Part shown: piece after piece, positions 35,861-45,212 of the stretch
How the letters are laid out: each line of letters begins with the position of its first letter
Numbering within the stretch: position 1 is the first letter of the stretch
NCBI GenBank assembly: GCA_024102795.1
Contig: JAGFJK010000174.1
Coordinates: 1-48,644 of the forward strand
Direction: 5' to 3'
DNA length: 48,644 nucleotides
Origin: Pirellulaceae bacterium
GTDB lineage: Bacteria; Planctomycetota; Planctomycetia; Pirellulales; Pirellulaceae
Notes under the pieces: model-generated
The model's input: the letters and a program-made list of their open reading frames with translations, nothing else
Databases searched by the model: none
What the model was told of the DNA's origin: nothing
Position numbers and translations under genes: made by a program

Positions 35861-37195
35861 CTATTCCACGTGCAGCCGTGGAATGGGAATCACAAACTTG
35901 CCGCCCCACTGGCGCACGTGCGCTAGCTGGGCCTCGATCTCGTCCCGCAGGTTCCAGGGCAGGATCAGCACGTAATCGGGACGAACCTCGTCGATCCGCC
36001 GCGGAGCGAAGACGGGAATCCGCGTGCCGGGCAGGAACTTGCCCTGCTTGCAGGGATTGCGGTCGACGGTGAACTCCAGCAGTTCGGGGCCGATGCCGCA
36101 GTAGTTCAGCAACGTGTTTCCCTTGCCCGGTGCTCCGTAGCCGACGACGCGCCGGCCGCGCTGGCGAGCTTCGATCAGAAACTCCAGCAGCCGGCACTTG
36201 ACACCCGCCACGCGGCGGGCGAATGCTGAGTAAGTCGCCGCCCGGTCCAGCCCCGCCGCTTGTTCCTGGTCCAGCAACTGCCGTAGCCGGTCCGTGGTCG
36301 CTCCGTCCGCCGACTCGCCATGCCGGACATACACCCGCAGGCTGCCGCCGTGCGTCTCCAGCGGTTCGGCATCAACCACCTGCAGGCCATGCCAGGAGAA
36401 GACGCGGGCCGCCGCGTGCAGCGAGAAGTAGCTGTAGTGCTCGTGATAAATCGTGTCGAACTGATTCCGCTCGATCATCCGCTGCAAGTGCGGAAACTCC
36501 ATCGTCAGCAAGCCACCGGGCGCGAGCAGAATCTGGATTCCCGCCACGAAGTCGTTCAGGTCGGGAACATGCGCCAGCACATTGTTGCCGATCAGCAAGT
36601 CGGCCCGCGCGCCGCCGTCTGCCAATTCACGAGCCAGCTCCCGACCGAAGAACGCCACGCGCGTGGGCACGCCGCGCTGCCGAGCGACCCGCGCCACGTT
36701 TGCCGCCGGTTCGATGCCCAGCGCGGGGATGCCGCGGCTAACGAAGTTCCGCAACAAGTACCCATCGTTGCTGGCCACTTCCACCACCTGGCTGCAAGCG
36801 GTCAGGTTCAGTTGGCCGGTCATCCGTTCGGCATATCGCCGGGCATGATCCAGCCAGGAGTCGGAATACGACGAGAAGTAGGCATACTCGCGGAAGATGG
36901 TTTCCGGGCTCACATGAGCCGGCAGTTGCACGAGCCAGCACTGCCGGCAAACATACACGTGCAGTGGATAGAAGGTTTCCGGCAGATGCAACTGATCGGG
37001 GGCCACGAAGCTCTCGCAGAGCGGAGACACACCCAGGTCGACGAACGTCTGGTCCAGCGGCGCATCGCAGAACCGGCAGCGGTGCCGAACCATCTCGCCG
37101 CGCAGCACTTCCTCCGGCTGGTTCTCGGGCGCCGGCTGGCCACTCGCCACCGTAACCCCATTCGTCACACTTGCGTCGGCGGCCGGCTTGTTCAT
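35861..37195 (-). CDS. SAM-dependent sugar C-methyltransferase (TylCIII-like)
   Basis: 444 residues. After a disordered N-terminus, C40, C43, C83 and C86 form the N-terminal zinc site of this family. The SAM-binding motif is VVEVASNDGYLL (137-148). A C-terminal domain with VVGYGAPGKGNTLLNYCGIG completes the three-part layout of sugar C-3 methyltransferases such as TylCIII/TcaB9. Such enzymes methylate a carbon of a nucleotide-bound keto-deoxy sugar, giving a branched sugar. The start overlaps the DUF4910 stop by 4 bp (ATGA), so they are translationally coupled. Confidence 0.9.
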   Translation of the reverse strand: MNKPAADASVTNGVTVASGQPAPENQPEEVLRGEMVRHRCRFCDAPLDQTFVDLGVSPLCESFVAPDQLHLPETFYPLHVYVCRQCWLVQLPAHVSPETIFREYAYFSSYSDSWLDHARRYAERMTGQLNLTACSQVVEVASNDGYLLRNFVSRGIPALGIEPAANVARVARQRGVPTRVAFFGRELARELADGGARADLLIGNNVLAHVPDLNDFVAGIQILLAPGGLLTMEFPHLQRMIERNQFDTIYHEHYSYFSLHAAARVFSWHGLQVVDAEPLETHGGSLRVYVRHGESADGATTDRLRQLLDQEQAAGLDRAATYSAFARRVAGVKCRLLEFLIEARQRGRRVVGYGAPGKGNTLLNYCGIGPELLEFTVDRNPCKQGKFLPGTRIPVFAPRRIDEVRPDYVLILPWNLRDEIEAQLAHVRQWGGKFVIPIPRLHVE

Positions 37196-38526
37196 ACGGG
37201 CAGCATCTCCAGCAGTTCGTGCGCGCCGAGCCGTTCGGCCGCTTGCCGAACGTCATCGAACGGCAGCTCGGCTCGCTCGGCAATCTCCAGCATCGTGTGC
37301 TGGCCGTCCGCCAGGTTCAACGTCCAGAGCAAGGCCTGGCGTTGCGCCAGACTCTCTCCGGCCGGCGATTGTCCGTGCACCGCGTGCAAGCCGCGACCGG
37401 CCAGGTGCGGCTCGCCGTATGGACAGCGGCTGACGCATACCCGGTCCGCTTCCAGTACTTGCGTGATCCGCCGGCAGATGTCCAGCGACTCGCCCAGCGA
37501 ATCGGGCTTGATCAACTGCAAGTTATCCGCCGACGTGTGGTACTGCGGATACTCGCCCGGCGGCGTCCGCATCAGGCAGCCCACGGGCAGGTCGAAACCG
37601 GGCGACGCGAACTGGCGTTCGTCGTACCCCCAGGGAGTGAACGATCGCGACTGCCACGCAGTGCCCGCGTGCCGGAGCACGTGCTGCGCCGCGCGGTCGA
37701 TCGCCGCATTGCCGCGCCGCGTACGCTTGTAAGTCAGCGGACCGGCATCGCCCAGCAGCGCCAGGACCAGTCCATGGCGCACGCGGTGCAGCGCCGACCG
37801 ATTGGCGTGCAGCCAGGCCAGCGCGCCCAGCGTGGCCGGCGCGAACACGAAGCGATAGGTGTACTCCCGCGGCCGTTCGGCCAGCCAGCACGCCCAGGCG
37901 GTGGCCACGACCACGGCGGACAGATTGTCGTTGGCCAGCGACGGATGGCAGACATGCGCCGACACCAGCACCTGCTCCTCGCGCCGGCCCGGCAACACGC
38001 ATTCACCGTACGTCAAGCTGCCAGGCTCCCGCGTCGCGTCAATCAACACGTCGTACTCGGCGTCGGGCCACTGGTCCAGTTCCTGGAACTGCCGGTGGGT
38101 GAGGCAAAAACCCCAACGATCCTCAAAGTACGCCGTGCGGTAGGGAATCCAGTCGGGATGCTCCGGCAGGCTGCAAACGTGCGGCCGTAACTCCGACCAG
38201 CTCAGCCGCCGGCGCACCGGTCGGCTGTAGGCCACCACATGCAGATTCGATTGTTGGTAGTCCACCACTCGCCGGCCGCGTTCATCCGCAATGCAGGCGT
38301 CCCGCACGTTCCATTCGTCAGGCACTTGCCAGTCGAACAGTCGCGTGCCGCTGGGGACGTCATGGATCTCGAGCGGAATGTAGTCGGCCAGCATGTGCAG
38401 CGTCCGGCGGACCCCCTCGCCCGTCAGGCTACGGTGCAGCGGGAACAGGCGGCTGGCCAGGTCGAACATGCCGCTGGCGGTCGCGACGGATGGCAGGGCG
38501 ATGGAGTCCATGAACACTGTGTCCAT
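37192..38526 (-). CDS. DUF4910 (M28-like aminopeptidase-type) protein
   Basis: 444 residues. GTRLFDWQVPDEWNVRDA near 60-77 and the metal-type motif HVCHPSLANDN (H191, H194, D200) with a later YHTSADN identify the DUF4910/DUF2172 family, related to M28 zinc peptidases. A winged-helix-like domain ends the protein. These genes recur in surface-sugar clusters, but I know of no established reaction; it may hydrolyse an amide on a sugar or amino-sugar intermediate. The ATG stands one base after the TGA of the aminotransferase, so the cassette is tightly coupled. Confidence 0.85.
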   Translation of the reverse strand: MDTVFMDSIALPSVATASGMFDLASRLFPLHRSLTGEGVRRTLHMLADYIPLEIHDVPSGTRLFDWQVPDEWNVRDACIADERGRRVVDYQQSNLHVVAYSRPVRRRLSWSELRPHVCSLPEHPDWIPYRTAYFEDRWGFCLTHRQFQELDQWPDAEYDVLIDATREPGSLTYGECVLPGRREEQVLVSAHVCHPSLANDNLSAVVVATAWACWLAERPREYTYRFVFAPATLGALAWLHANRSALHRVRHGLVLALLGDAGPLTYKRTRRGNAAIDRAAQHVLRHAGTAWQSRSFTPWGYDERQFASPGFDLPVGCLMRTPPGEYPQYHTSADNLQLIKPDSLGESLDICRRITQVLEADRVCVSRCPYGEPHLAGRGLHAVHGQSPAGESLAQRQALLWTLNLADGQHTMLEIAERAELPFDDVRQAAERLGAHELLEMLPV

Positions 38527-38527
38527 T

Positions 38528-39871
38528 TCAGTTGTAGCGACGGTAAACCGTCCTCGACGGACTTCCGACCAGGAACCGTTCCACGCCGTCCTCCAACGCT
38601 CGGCGGTACACGCCAGCCGCGCCGCGAATCGCCTCGACGGTCCGCGCGATGTCGGCCGGTTGATGCGAGTAGCTGACGACCAGCGAAGTGGCCAGCACGC
38701 CGCGCCGGATCAACTCCTGCAGGAACAGGCTGCGATAAGCTTGCGATGGTTGGCCCGCCGCGTCCAGCGTCGTGAACACCAGGTTGCACGGCAGTCCCAC
38801 GATTCGCACGTGCTGATCAACTCCCTGGTCCATCAGTGCCTGATTGCCGTCGACTTGCAGTTGCTCACCCACCTGGTTCAGATGCTCGATCACCGGATGC
38901 TGCTCGTAGAACGACATCACGGCGCGGGCCGCGGCCAGGGCATGCGTCTCGGCGCCATGGGTCGTCGACAGCAGGAACACGCGAGAGTCCTGGTGACGCA
39001 GCCCGCCACGTTCCATGTACTGGCGCTTGCCCAGCAGGGCGGAAATGGCGAACCCGTTGCCCAGGGCCTTGCCGAACGTCGACAGATCGGGCGTCACTCC
39101 GTAATACTTCTGCGCCCCACCCAGGTGCCAGCGGAATCCAGTGATCATTTCATCCAGCACCAGCAGGGCGCCCTCCGAGCGGCACAACTGCTGGACTCGC
39201 TGCAGGAACCCGTCGCGCGGGTGCTCGTACTTGGCCGGCTCCAGCATGACTGCCGCGATCTGATGCGGATAACGCGCGAACAGCGCTTCCAGGCTGGCGG
39301 GATCGTTGTAGCTGAAGGCAAGCGACAACGGGCGCACGGCGGCGGGGATGCCAGCATCCACGGGCGTCGTCGCCAGGAACCAGTCGTCATAGGAAAAGAA
39401 CGGATGGTCCCGGCACAAAGCCACCAGTTCCCGGCCCGTGCAGGCTCGAGCCAGTTTGACGGCGGCCGTGGTGGCGGTCGAACCGTCCTTGGTGAACTTG
39501 ACCATGTCGGCGCCATCGATCAATCCCAGCAGTTGCTCGGCGCACTCCAGCTCCAGGTGCGACGGGCGACTGAAGTTGGTGCCTTGCGACATGGCCTGCC
39601 AGGCCGCTTCCAGCACGGGCGGAAAGGCATGGCCCAAGGTCACGCTGCGGCCGCCCATTCCGTATTCGATGTACTCGTTGCCGTCCAGGTCCCAGACGCG
39701 GCAGCCGTTGCCGCGTTGGATCACTCCGGGCGCCAGCAGCGGAAACTGGTCGTCGCCCTTGGCATAGGTATGGCAACCGCCGGGAATCAGCTCGTGCAGG
39801 CGCCGCTGCGCGTCGCGCGAACGATCCAGAACAAGTTGCCGAGCGCCGTCGTCAGCGCAGCCGCGGATCAT
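38528..39871 (-). CDS. Class III aminotransferase, glutamate-1-semialdehyde aminomutase-like
   Basis: 447 residues. A PLP enzyme with GSAM-like order: DLDGNEYIEYGMG, the phosphate site DGSTATTAAVKLAR (129-142), LDEMITGFR (239-247) and the PLP lysine K268 in STFGKALGNG. It is not likely to be the haem-pathway HemL because it sits inside a sugar cassette and lacks haem neighbours. It probably transfers an amino group to or from a sugar-linked intermediate. The start overlaps rfbG by 20 bp. Confidence 0.85.
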   Translation of the reverse strand: MIRGCADDGARQLVLDRSRDAQRRLHELIPGGCHTYAKGDDQFPLLAPGVIQRGNGCRVWDLDGNEYIEYGMGGRSVTLGHAFPPVLEAAWQAMSQGTNFSRPSHLELECAEQLLGLIDGADMVKFTKDGSTATTAAVKLARACTGRELVALCRDHPFFSYDDWFLATTPVDAGIPAAVRPLSLAFSYNDPASLEALFARYPHQIAAVMLEPAKYEHPRDGFLQRVQQLCRSEGALLVLDEMITGFRWHLGGAQKYYGVTPDLSTFGKALGNGFAISALLGKRQYMERGGLRHQDSRVFLLSTTHGAETHALAAARAVMSFYEQHPVIEHLNQVGEQLQVDGNQALMDQGVDQHVRIVGLPCNLVFTTLDAAGQPSQAYRSLFLQELIRRGVLATSLVVSYSHQPADIARTVEAIRGAAGVYRRALEDGVERFLVGSPSRTVYRRYN

Positions 39872-40979
39872 GGGCCTCGCTCTCCCCGCTCAAGGTCCGT
39901 TCGTAATCGGCGATCTGCTGTTCGCTGCAAATCCGCATCGCTCCGCCGCCGCTCGCGTAGTATTCGCGGTACCAGTCAGCGGTCCGGGCCAAGGCTTGCG
40001 GCAGGCTCCAGCGAGGGCGCCAGTCAAGCTGCCAGATCGCCTTGTCGATACACAACCGCAGTTGCCCGGCCTCGCCGAAACTTGCCGCGTCTTCCGCTGG
40101 CTCCCACTGGCCGCCGCCCCACAACCGGGCGAACTGCTCCACCAGTTGCCAGACGGGAAGCTCCTGACCGGGCGACGGACCAAAGTTCCAGCCGCCGCAC
40201 AACCGGGGATCGTCGTCCACCAGCAAACGGGCCGCCAGGTGCAGGTATCCGCTCAGCGGCTCCAGGACGTGCTGCCAGGGCCGCACGGCGCGTGGATGTC
40301 TCAAACGCACTGGCCGGCCGTGCCGCAGCGCATCCACCGCGTCGACCAGCAACGCTTCGCGCGTCCAGTCACCGCCCCCCAGCACGTTGCCGGCCCGCGC
40401 CGTGGCCAGCTTGACACCGTGCCGAGCCACGTCGCGCGGCGGAAAGAAACTGTCCCGATACGCCGCCGCCACCAGTTCCAGCGCCGCCTTGCTGGCGCTG
40501 TACGGATCGCGTCCTCCCAGCGCGTCTGTTTCGCGGTATCCCCACACCTGCTCGCGATTCTCGTAACACTTGTCGCTGCTGATCAACACCACCACGCAGG
40601 GACGGTTCAGCCGCCGCACGGCTTCCAGCAGGTTCACGGTTCCCAGCACGTTCGTGGCGAACGTTTCGCGGGGCGCCCGGTGGCTTTCACCCACCGTGCT
40701 TTGAGCCGCCAGATGCAAAATGACCTCCGGTCGCGTCCCATCCAACAGGTCCTGCAACGCGTCCAGGTCGTTCAGGTCCGCACGGCAGTCCTGAATCATC
40801 CCTCGCCCCACGCTGGCCAGCGTGAAGTGATTCGGCTGCGTCGGCGGGTCGAGCGCATAGCCAGTCAAGCGGGCACCCAGCCGCTGCAGCCAGAGGCACA
40901 GCCAACTGCCCTTAAAGCCCGTATGACCGGTGACCAGCACCGTGCGATGGCGGAAACAGTGTTCCAGCGAGATCCCCAT
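39852..40979 (-). CDS. rfbG: CDP-glucose 4,6-dehydratase
   Basis: 375 residues, a short-chain dehydrogenase/reductase-type enzyme that converts CDP-glucose to CDP-4-keto-6-deoxyglucose. GHTGFKGSWL (18-27) is the NAD motif specific to this enzyme; the catalytic Y160-x3-K164 lies in DPYSASK, and SSDKCYENRE is typical. It is the first gene of the cassette. A 245-bp gap with an 18-bp palindrome lies upstream; the gene has a GAGGACA ribosome site. Confidence 0.94.
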   Translation of the reverse strand: MGISLEHCFRHRTVLVTGHTGFKGSWLCLWLQRLGARLTGYALDPPTQPNHFTLASVGRGMIQDCRADLNDLDALQDLLDGTRPEVILHLAAQSTVGESHRAPRETFATNVLGTVNLLEAVRRLNRPCVVVLISSDKCYENREQVWGYRETDALGGRDPYSASKAALELVAAAYRDSFFPPRDVARHGVKLATARAGNVLGGGDWTREALLVDAVDALRHGRPVRLRHPRAVRPWQHVLEPLSGYLHLAARLLVDDDPRLCGGWNFGPSPGQELPVWQLVEQFARLWGGGQWEPAEDAASFGEAGQLRLCIDKAIWQLDWRPRWSLPQALARTADWYREYYASGGGAMRICSEQQIADYERTLSGESEAHDPRLR

Positions 40980-41010
40980 GACCGGCCTGTCCTCGTGATC
41001 GGGAGGCGGC

Positions 41011-41028
41011 GACGCCGCGCGCGGCGTC
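41011..41028. promoter_or_regulatory. Perfect 18-bp palindrome before rfbG
   Basis: GACGCCGCGCGCGGCGTC lies 32 bp upstream of the rfbG start. It could be an operator or an RNA hairpin in the leader. No convincing promoter was found in the rest of the 40980-41224 gap. Confidence 0.45.
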
Positions 41029-41224
41029 CCAGGAAAAGTCTAGGTCACGACCGGTAGAGCGAGGGAAAGCCGCCGCGGCAGGCGTGATGGCAAACCGCGC
41101 GGGAAGCACAGGTCGTATCGGTCGAGCGGGTCGCGTGCCGCACATCCACGAGGTGTCCCATCGGGCCCCCGCCCCGGCTGCGAGATCGCGTCGTTCCCGG
41201 TCGCGGTGCAACGCGTTGTCGTCA

Positions 41225-42190
41225 TCAGCGCCGAAGGCCGCCGCCGCTGCCGGTGCCGCGGCAGTAGTCGGCCAGCACGCGAGGCCACTTGCGAGTCTGC
41301 AGGATCCATTGCAGCACCGCGCCGCCGCACCGCAACCGCTCGCCAACCGGCAACCGCGCGCGGACCACGGCTCCCGCCTGTCCCCAGGCACACGCGGCGT
41401 GGCGGGGCAGTCGGGCCAGCCAGACCGCTTGCGGATCGCGCCAACGCTGTTCATCCTGGGCGGTCGAAATCCACGAAGCCTGCTCCGCATGCCAGCGGCA
41501 GCCGAACAGCGGCTCCGCCACCTGGTGGAACGTACCTTGCAGCGCCAGTTCGGCCATCAGGACTTTTTCGGCTCCGACGTAGCGCGGCAGGAGTCGCGTC
41601 CGCCGCAACGCGCTGGTGCGGATCACTCCGTACACTTCATGCACCCAGACGCGGTTGATCAGCAACTCGCACAGCCGCCGGCAGGGGCGCGGGTCGTCGA
41701 CCGCGCCTTCTTCCGCGTAGTGCTGCCTGGAATCCGGACAGGGCCACCCCCGCTCATCGATCCGTTGCGTGCGGGGAAAGCTTAACACGGCCTCCGGATG
41801 CTGTTCCAACGCCGACACGCATCGCTCCAGAAACGTGGGTCGGCAGATGTCGTCGTGAGCCGCCCACTTGAAATACTGGCCGCGAGCCAGCTCGCAGACC
41901 CGATTGAAGTTCCACACGGCGCCTCGATTCCGCGGCTGGCGCTCGTAGCGGATCCGCGGATCGCGAGCCGCGTAGCGCTCGCAGATCCGCTGGCTGCCGT
42001 CCGTCGAGTGGTTGTCGGAAACGATCAGCTCAAAGTCCGCCAGCGTCTGGGCCAACAGACTGTCGAGCGCCGCTTCCAGGTACCGCTGGCCATTGTATAA
42101 CGGCAGGCCGATGCTGACCCGGGGGATCGAGTTGCCCTGGCCGTCGCTGGCGACGGGCAACTCCGGCCGGCAAACGCGCGGCTTACCCAT
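41225..42190 (-). CDS. Family 2 glycosyltransferase
   Basis: 321 residues. The GT-A fold opens with VSIGLPLYNGQRYLEAALDS and SDNHSTDGSQ, and AAHDD serves as the metal-binding DxD-like motif. It adds a sugar to a membrane-linked or surface glycan from a nucleotide sugar; the donor is not deducible. The ATG overlaps the end of the WecG-like gene by 8 bp. Confidence 0.93.
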   Translation of the reverse strand: MGKPRVCRPELPVASDGQGNSIPRVSIGLPLYNGQRYLEAALDSLLAQTLADFELIVSDNHSTDGSQRICERYAARDPRIRYERQPRNRGAVWNFNRVCELARGQYFKWAAHDDICRPTFLERCVSALEQHPEAVLSFPRTQRIDERGWPCPDSRQHYAEEGAVDDPRPCRRLCELLINRVWVHEVYGVIRTSALRRTRLLPRYVGAEKVLMAELALQGTFHQVAEPLFGCRWHAEQASWISTAQDEQRWRDPQAVWLARLPRHAACAWGQAGAVVRARLPVGERLRCGGAVLQWILQTRKWPRVLADYCRGTGSGGGLRR

Positions 42191-42989
42191 ACAAGACCTC
42201 CTGGCGCGGACAAACCGCGTCGGCGGGATCGAACCGCCGCAGCCCGCTGGCTTGCAGCACCAGCAGCGCCGCGTACAGCGGGTTCAACAGCAAGTACCGC
42301 CTCCACAGTCGAGCCGGCTCGCAGCCCAACCGGTACAGCCATTCGAGCCCGCGCCGCTGCATCCATGGCGGGGCCTGGGGCAAGCGGCCGGCGTGGAAGC
42401 TGAAGGCCGCTCCCACCGCCACCAGAGGCATCGACAGTCGCTGGCGAAATTCAAACACCCACACCTCCTGCCGCGGACACCCCAGTCCGACCAGCGTCAC
42501 CTGCGCGCCGCAGGCCTGGATCACGGCCGCCAGCTCGCCGCTTTCGTCCGGCGACAGGGTGCGGAACAGCGACGGGCGAACGCCGGCAATCCGCAGCTCC
42601 GGGTAGCGTTGCCGCAACCGCAGCGACAACTGCTCCAGCAAACTGGCCGTGCCGCCAAACAGAAAGATCGGCAAGCCTTCGTCGGCGCAGCGGGCACACA
42701 CCCGATCCATCAGCGTGGGGCCGTAGACCCGGTCGGTCAATTCCGTGTGGTACAGCCAGTTCAACGCCCAGCGCACGGGCTGGCCATCCGGTACTACCAA
42801 CTCCAATGAGTTCAGGCGATAACGGTGGACCGCGTCCAGGACGCCCGTCATCACGCCGTGGACCGCCAGGGCCGATACTCCCAACGGCCGGCCTTCGCGA
42901 GCGGCCGCAAGGATCCGCTGCACGGCCGCGTCGTAGTCCACGGCGTCCACCTGCACTCCCAGCACGTTGAATCGTCCGCGATCAAGCAT
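42183..42989 (-). CDS. WecG/TagA/CpsF family glycosyltransferase (GT26)
   Basis: 268 residues from the ATG at 42989. Motifs NVLGVQVDAVDYDAAV, VVPDGQPV, IFLFGG and VGLGCPRQEVWV fit this family, which transfers an N-acetylhexosamine, often ManNAc, to undecaprenyl-linked sugars. The C-terminal segment is amphipathic and could hold the protein at the membrane. It overlaps the FkbM gene by 8 bp and the GT2 by 8 bp. Confidence 0.92.
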   Translation of the reverse strand: MLDRGRFNVLGVQVDAVDYDAAVQRILAAAREGRPLGVSALAVHGVMTGVLDAVHRYRLNSLELVVPDGQPVRWALNWLYHTELTDRVYGPTLMDRVCARCADEGLPIFLFGGTASLLEQLSLRLRQRYPELRIAGVRPSLFRTLSPDESGELAAVIQACGAQVTLVGLGCPRQEVWVFEFRQRLSMPLVAVGAAFSFHAGRLPQAPPWMQRRGLEWLYRLGCEPARLWRRYLLLNPLYAALLVLQASGLRRFDPADAVCPRQEVLYG

Positions 42990-43971
42990 GGCAGTCCGTC
43001 CCGCCGGCTGGCACCATTTCGTCCCCCCGCTTCCCTTCCCATTCGGATGAAACATTGCCCGACGCGTCCGAGGAGTCGTCCAGCCGCCGATCCGGATGCA
43101 AGGCCAAGACCGAACGCACTCCGGCGGTCGAACTCAGCCGCTCGCAGCCGCCGCCGTCGGCCACTCGAAAAAAGCGGTAGCCTCTGTCCGACAACAGATC
43201 GAACGCTCCCTGAGGATCGAGCCCCAGGCGGCGGGCGGCCAGCGCGTGATTCTCGATCAGCACGTGGGGGTGATCGCGCTGGAGCAGTTCCAGGCAGCCG
43301 CGCAGCGCCAGCTCCTGCGCGCCCTCGATATCCAGCTTCAAGAAATCCACCTGGCGCACGCCAAGTTTATCCAAGGCGGCCGACAGCGTCGTCGTGTGAA
43401 TCAAATCGAAGCCGACGCCGCTCGCCGGCTGGCCCATCTGTTCGGTGAGCAACGCGGGCCCCAAGGCGAAACAATTGTCCTGGCCGCGGTGATGGTACAG
43501 ACGAGCGGTCCCCGAACGGTCCGCCAGCCCCTCGTCTCGCAGGATCACCTGGTCGAAACCATTCAGTCGGGCGGACTGCCGCAGGGCCGCGAAACAGCGC
43601 CTGCCTGGTTCAAACGCCACCACCTTGCCTCGCGGCCCCACCAGCCTGGCTGCCGCGAACGTGAAGGCCCCCGTGTTGGCTCCTCCGTCAACGAATACCA
43701 TGCCCGGTCGCAGCAGCCGCTGCAGCACGGCAAACTCCGGCTCGTACCACTCGCGGAACAGAAACACCGAGGTGGAACCGCCGCCACGCCAGCGCGGCGG
43801 CAGGTACAGTTGGAAGTCCGCTCGGCGGAACCTCACGCGCGCGGGAATCCCCAGGCCGCAGTGCACGGCCCAGACCGCGGCCCGCGCCACGACCGCCGCC
43901 GGCTGCCGGCGAAACCCCGGATGCGACCACAACTGTCGCCAGCGAGACTGCCTTGGTTCGACTTCGGTCAT
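42982..43971 (-). CDS. FkbM-family methyltransferase
   Basis: 329 residues from the ATG at 43971, which overlaps the previous stop as ATGA; the frame upstream of it is a shadow of the glycosyltransferase. The SAM motif is VFVDGGANTGAFTFAA and the acidic loop is VVAFEPGRR. LKLDIEGAQELALRG is the FkbM signature. It probably methylates a hydroxyl on a surface sugar. The acidic, Ser-rich C-terminus is not family-typical. Confidence 0.9.
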   Translation of the reverse strand: MTEVEPRQSRWRQLWSHPGFRRQPAAVVARAAVWAVHCGLGIPARVRFRRADFQLYLPPRWRGGGSTSVFLFREWYEPEFAVLQRLLRPGMVFVDGGANTGAFTFAAARLVGPRGKVVAFEPGRRCFAALRQSARLNGFDQVILRDEGLADRSGTARLYHHRGQDNCFALGPALLTEQMGQPASGVGFDLIHTTTLSAALDKLGVRQVDFLKLDIEGAQELALRGCLELLQRDHPHVLIENHALAARRLGLDPQGAFDLLSDRGYRFFRVADGGGCERLSSTAGVRSVLALHPDRRLDDSSDASGNVSSEWEGKRGDEMVPAGGTDCHA

Positions 43972-45209
43972 CGGCCAGCCACCTCGTGAAAGACTCGTTC
44001 CATGCGCGCGGCAAACACGTCGGGCGTGTATTCGCGCAGATAGCGATCTCGAGCCGCGGCCGACATTTGCCGTCGCAGGTGCGGGCTCGTGGCCAACTGA
44101 TACACGCACTCGGCCAACTGATGTGGATTCCGCGGTTCGACCAGCAGGCCCGTCTGGCCGTCGCGCACGATTGAAGGGATGCCGCGCCAACGCGACGCCA
44201 CCACGGGCAAGCCGAACGACATCGCTTCCAGCAGCACCAGCGGAAAGGCTTCGCATTCGTAGAACGACGGAAAACAGAACACGTCGGACTGGGCAAACCG
44301 CTTGTGCTTGTCCTCGCCCGTCAGCACGCCTGGCAACTCAACCCGGTCGGCCAACTCCAACTGCTCGACCAGATCTTCCAACGTTGCGGCAAACTCGGCC
44401 GATTGACACTGGCCCACCAGTTGCAACCCCACCGCCAGGCCGCGATCGGCAAGCATGCGCGTGGCGCGCACCACGTCCAGCACCCCTTTCGATTCGCACA
44501 GCGCTCCGACGTACAGCAGCCGAAACGGGCCGCGAGACGAGCCGCCGGTAGTCGATGTGTTCGTGGTTGCCACACCCGCGGGCAAGTGACCCGGCGCCTC
44601 GTCCGGTATGCCGTTGGGCACCAGGAACTCCCGCCGCGCGCGCAACCCCAAACCATCTTCGGGCGTGGCCGCGGAGAGTCGAATGACCGCGTCGGCATCG
44701 AACAAGGCCCAGCGGAACCAGGGACGCAGCCAGAATCGCAGCCGCCCGTAGATCAACGACGTGCCGCCCGCGTGCACGTGCCAGATGGTCCGCCGAAACA
44801 GCCACCGCGTGCAGAGCAGGATCGCCATGTCCTTCAGCACCGGGACCAGGTTCGGGCCCGACGGCGGATAGTACAGCACGTCGGCCCCGTGCACCAGCCG
44901 CGCGTGGAAGATCCGCACGATCACCGCCAGCAGATGCACCAGCTTGCGAGGATGCCAGCGTCCCAGGTCCTCGATCGTCCGCGAAAAACTGGTGCGGACG
45001 TGAAACATCCGCACGCCGCGCAGCGGACTGCGCAGCAAACGGTCGATCATCACCGCCTGACCGTGCACCGGCGGCGGCGTTTGTCCCACGACCAGCACCT
45101 TGATCGGAGTGGCCGCGAGCGGGACCGGCTGGCAGTCTTGCTGATCGCGCGGCAGTCCGCGATCGGCCGGCCGATCGCGGTCGGCGTTGCGCAAATGCGA
45201 TACCGACAT
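43968..45209 (-). CDS. Family 4 glycosyltransferase
   Basis: 413 residues with a GGGAGG ribosome site. The GT-B layout shows VLVVGQTPPPVHGQAVM near 38, and LLYVGALCESKGVLDVVRA starting the C-terminal domain. FPSFYECEAFPLVLLEAMSFG is the E-x7-E nucleotide-sugar site, followed by GLPVVASRWRGIPSIV. Acts in assembly of the polysaccharide; donor unknown. It follows the second GT4 after 3 bp. Confidence 0.93.
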   Translation of the reverse strand: MSVSHLRNADRDRPADRGLPRDQQDCQPVPLAATPIKVLVVGQTPPPVHGQAVMIDRLLRSPLRGVRMFHVRTSFSRTIEDLGRWHPRKLVHLLAVIVRIFHARLVHGADVLYYPPSGPNLVPVLKDMAILLCTRWLFRRTIWHVHAGGTSLIYGRLRFWLRPWFRWALFDADAVIRLSAATPEDGLGLRARREFLVPNGIPDEAPGHLPAGVATTNTSTTGGSSRGPFRLLYVGALCESKGVLDVVRATRMLADRGLAVGLQLVGQCQSAEFAATLEDLVEQLELADRVELPGVLTGEDKHKRFAQSDVFCFPSFYECEAFPLVLLEAMSFGLPVVASRWRGIPSIVRDGQTGLLVEPRNPHQLAECVYQLATSPHLRRQMSAAARDRYLREYTPDVFAARMERVFHEVAGR

Positions 45210-45212
45210 CTG

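Noticed and set aside
38528-39871. HemL of tetrapyrrole synthesis
   Set aside because: GSAM-like motifs fit, but the gene is embedded in and overlaps a sugar cassette with no haem genes nearby.
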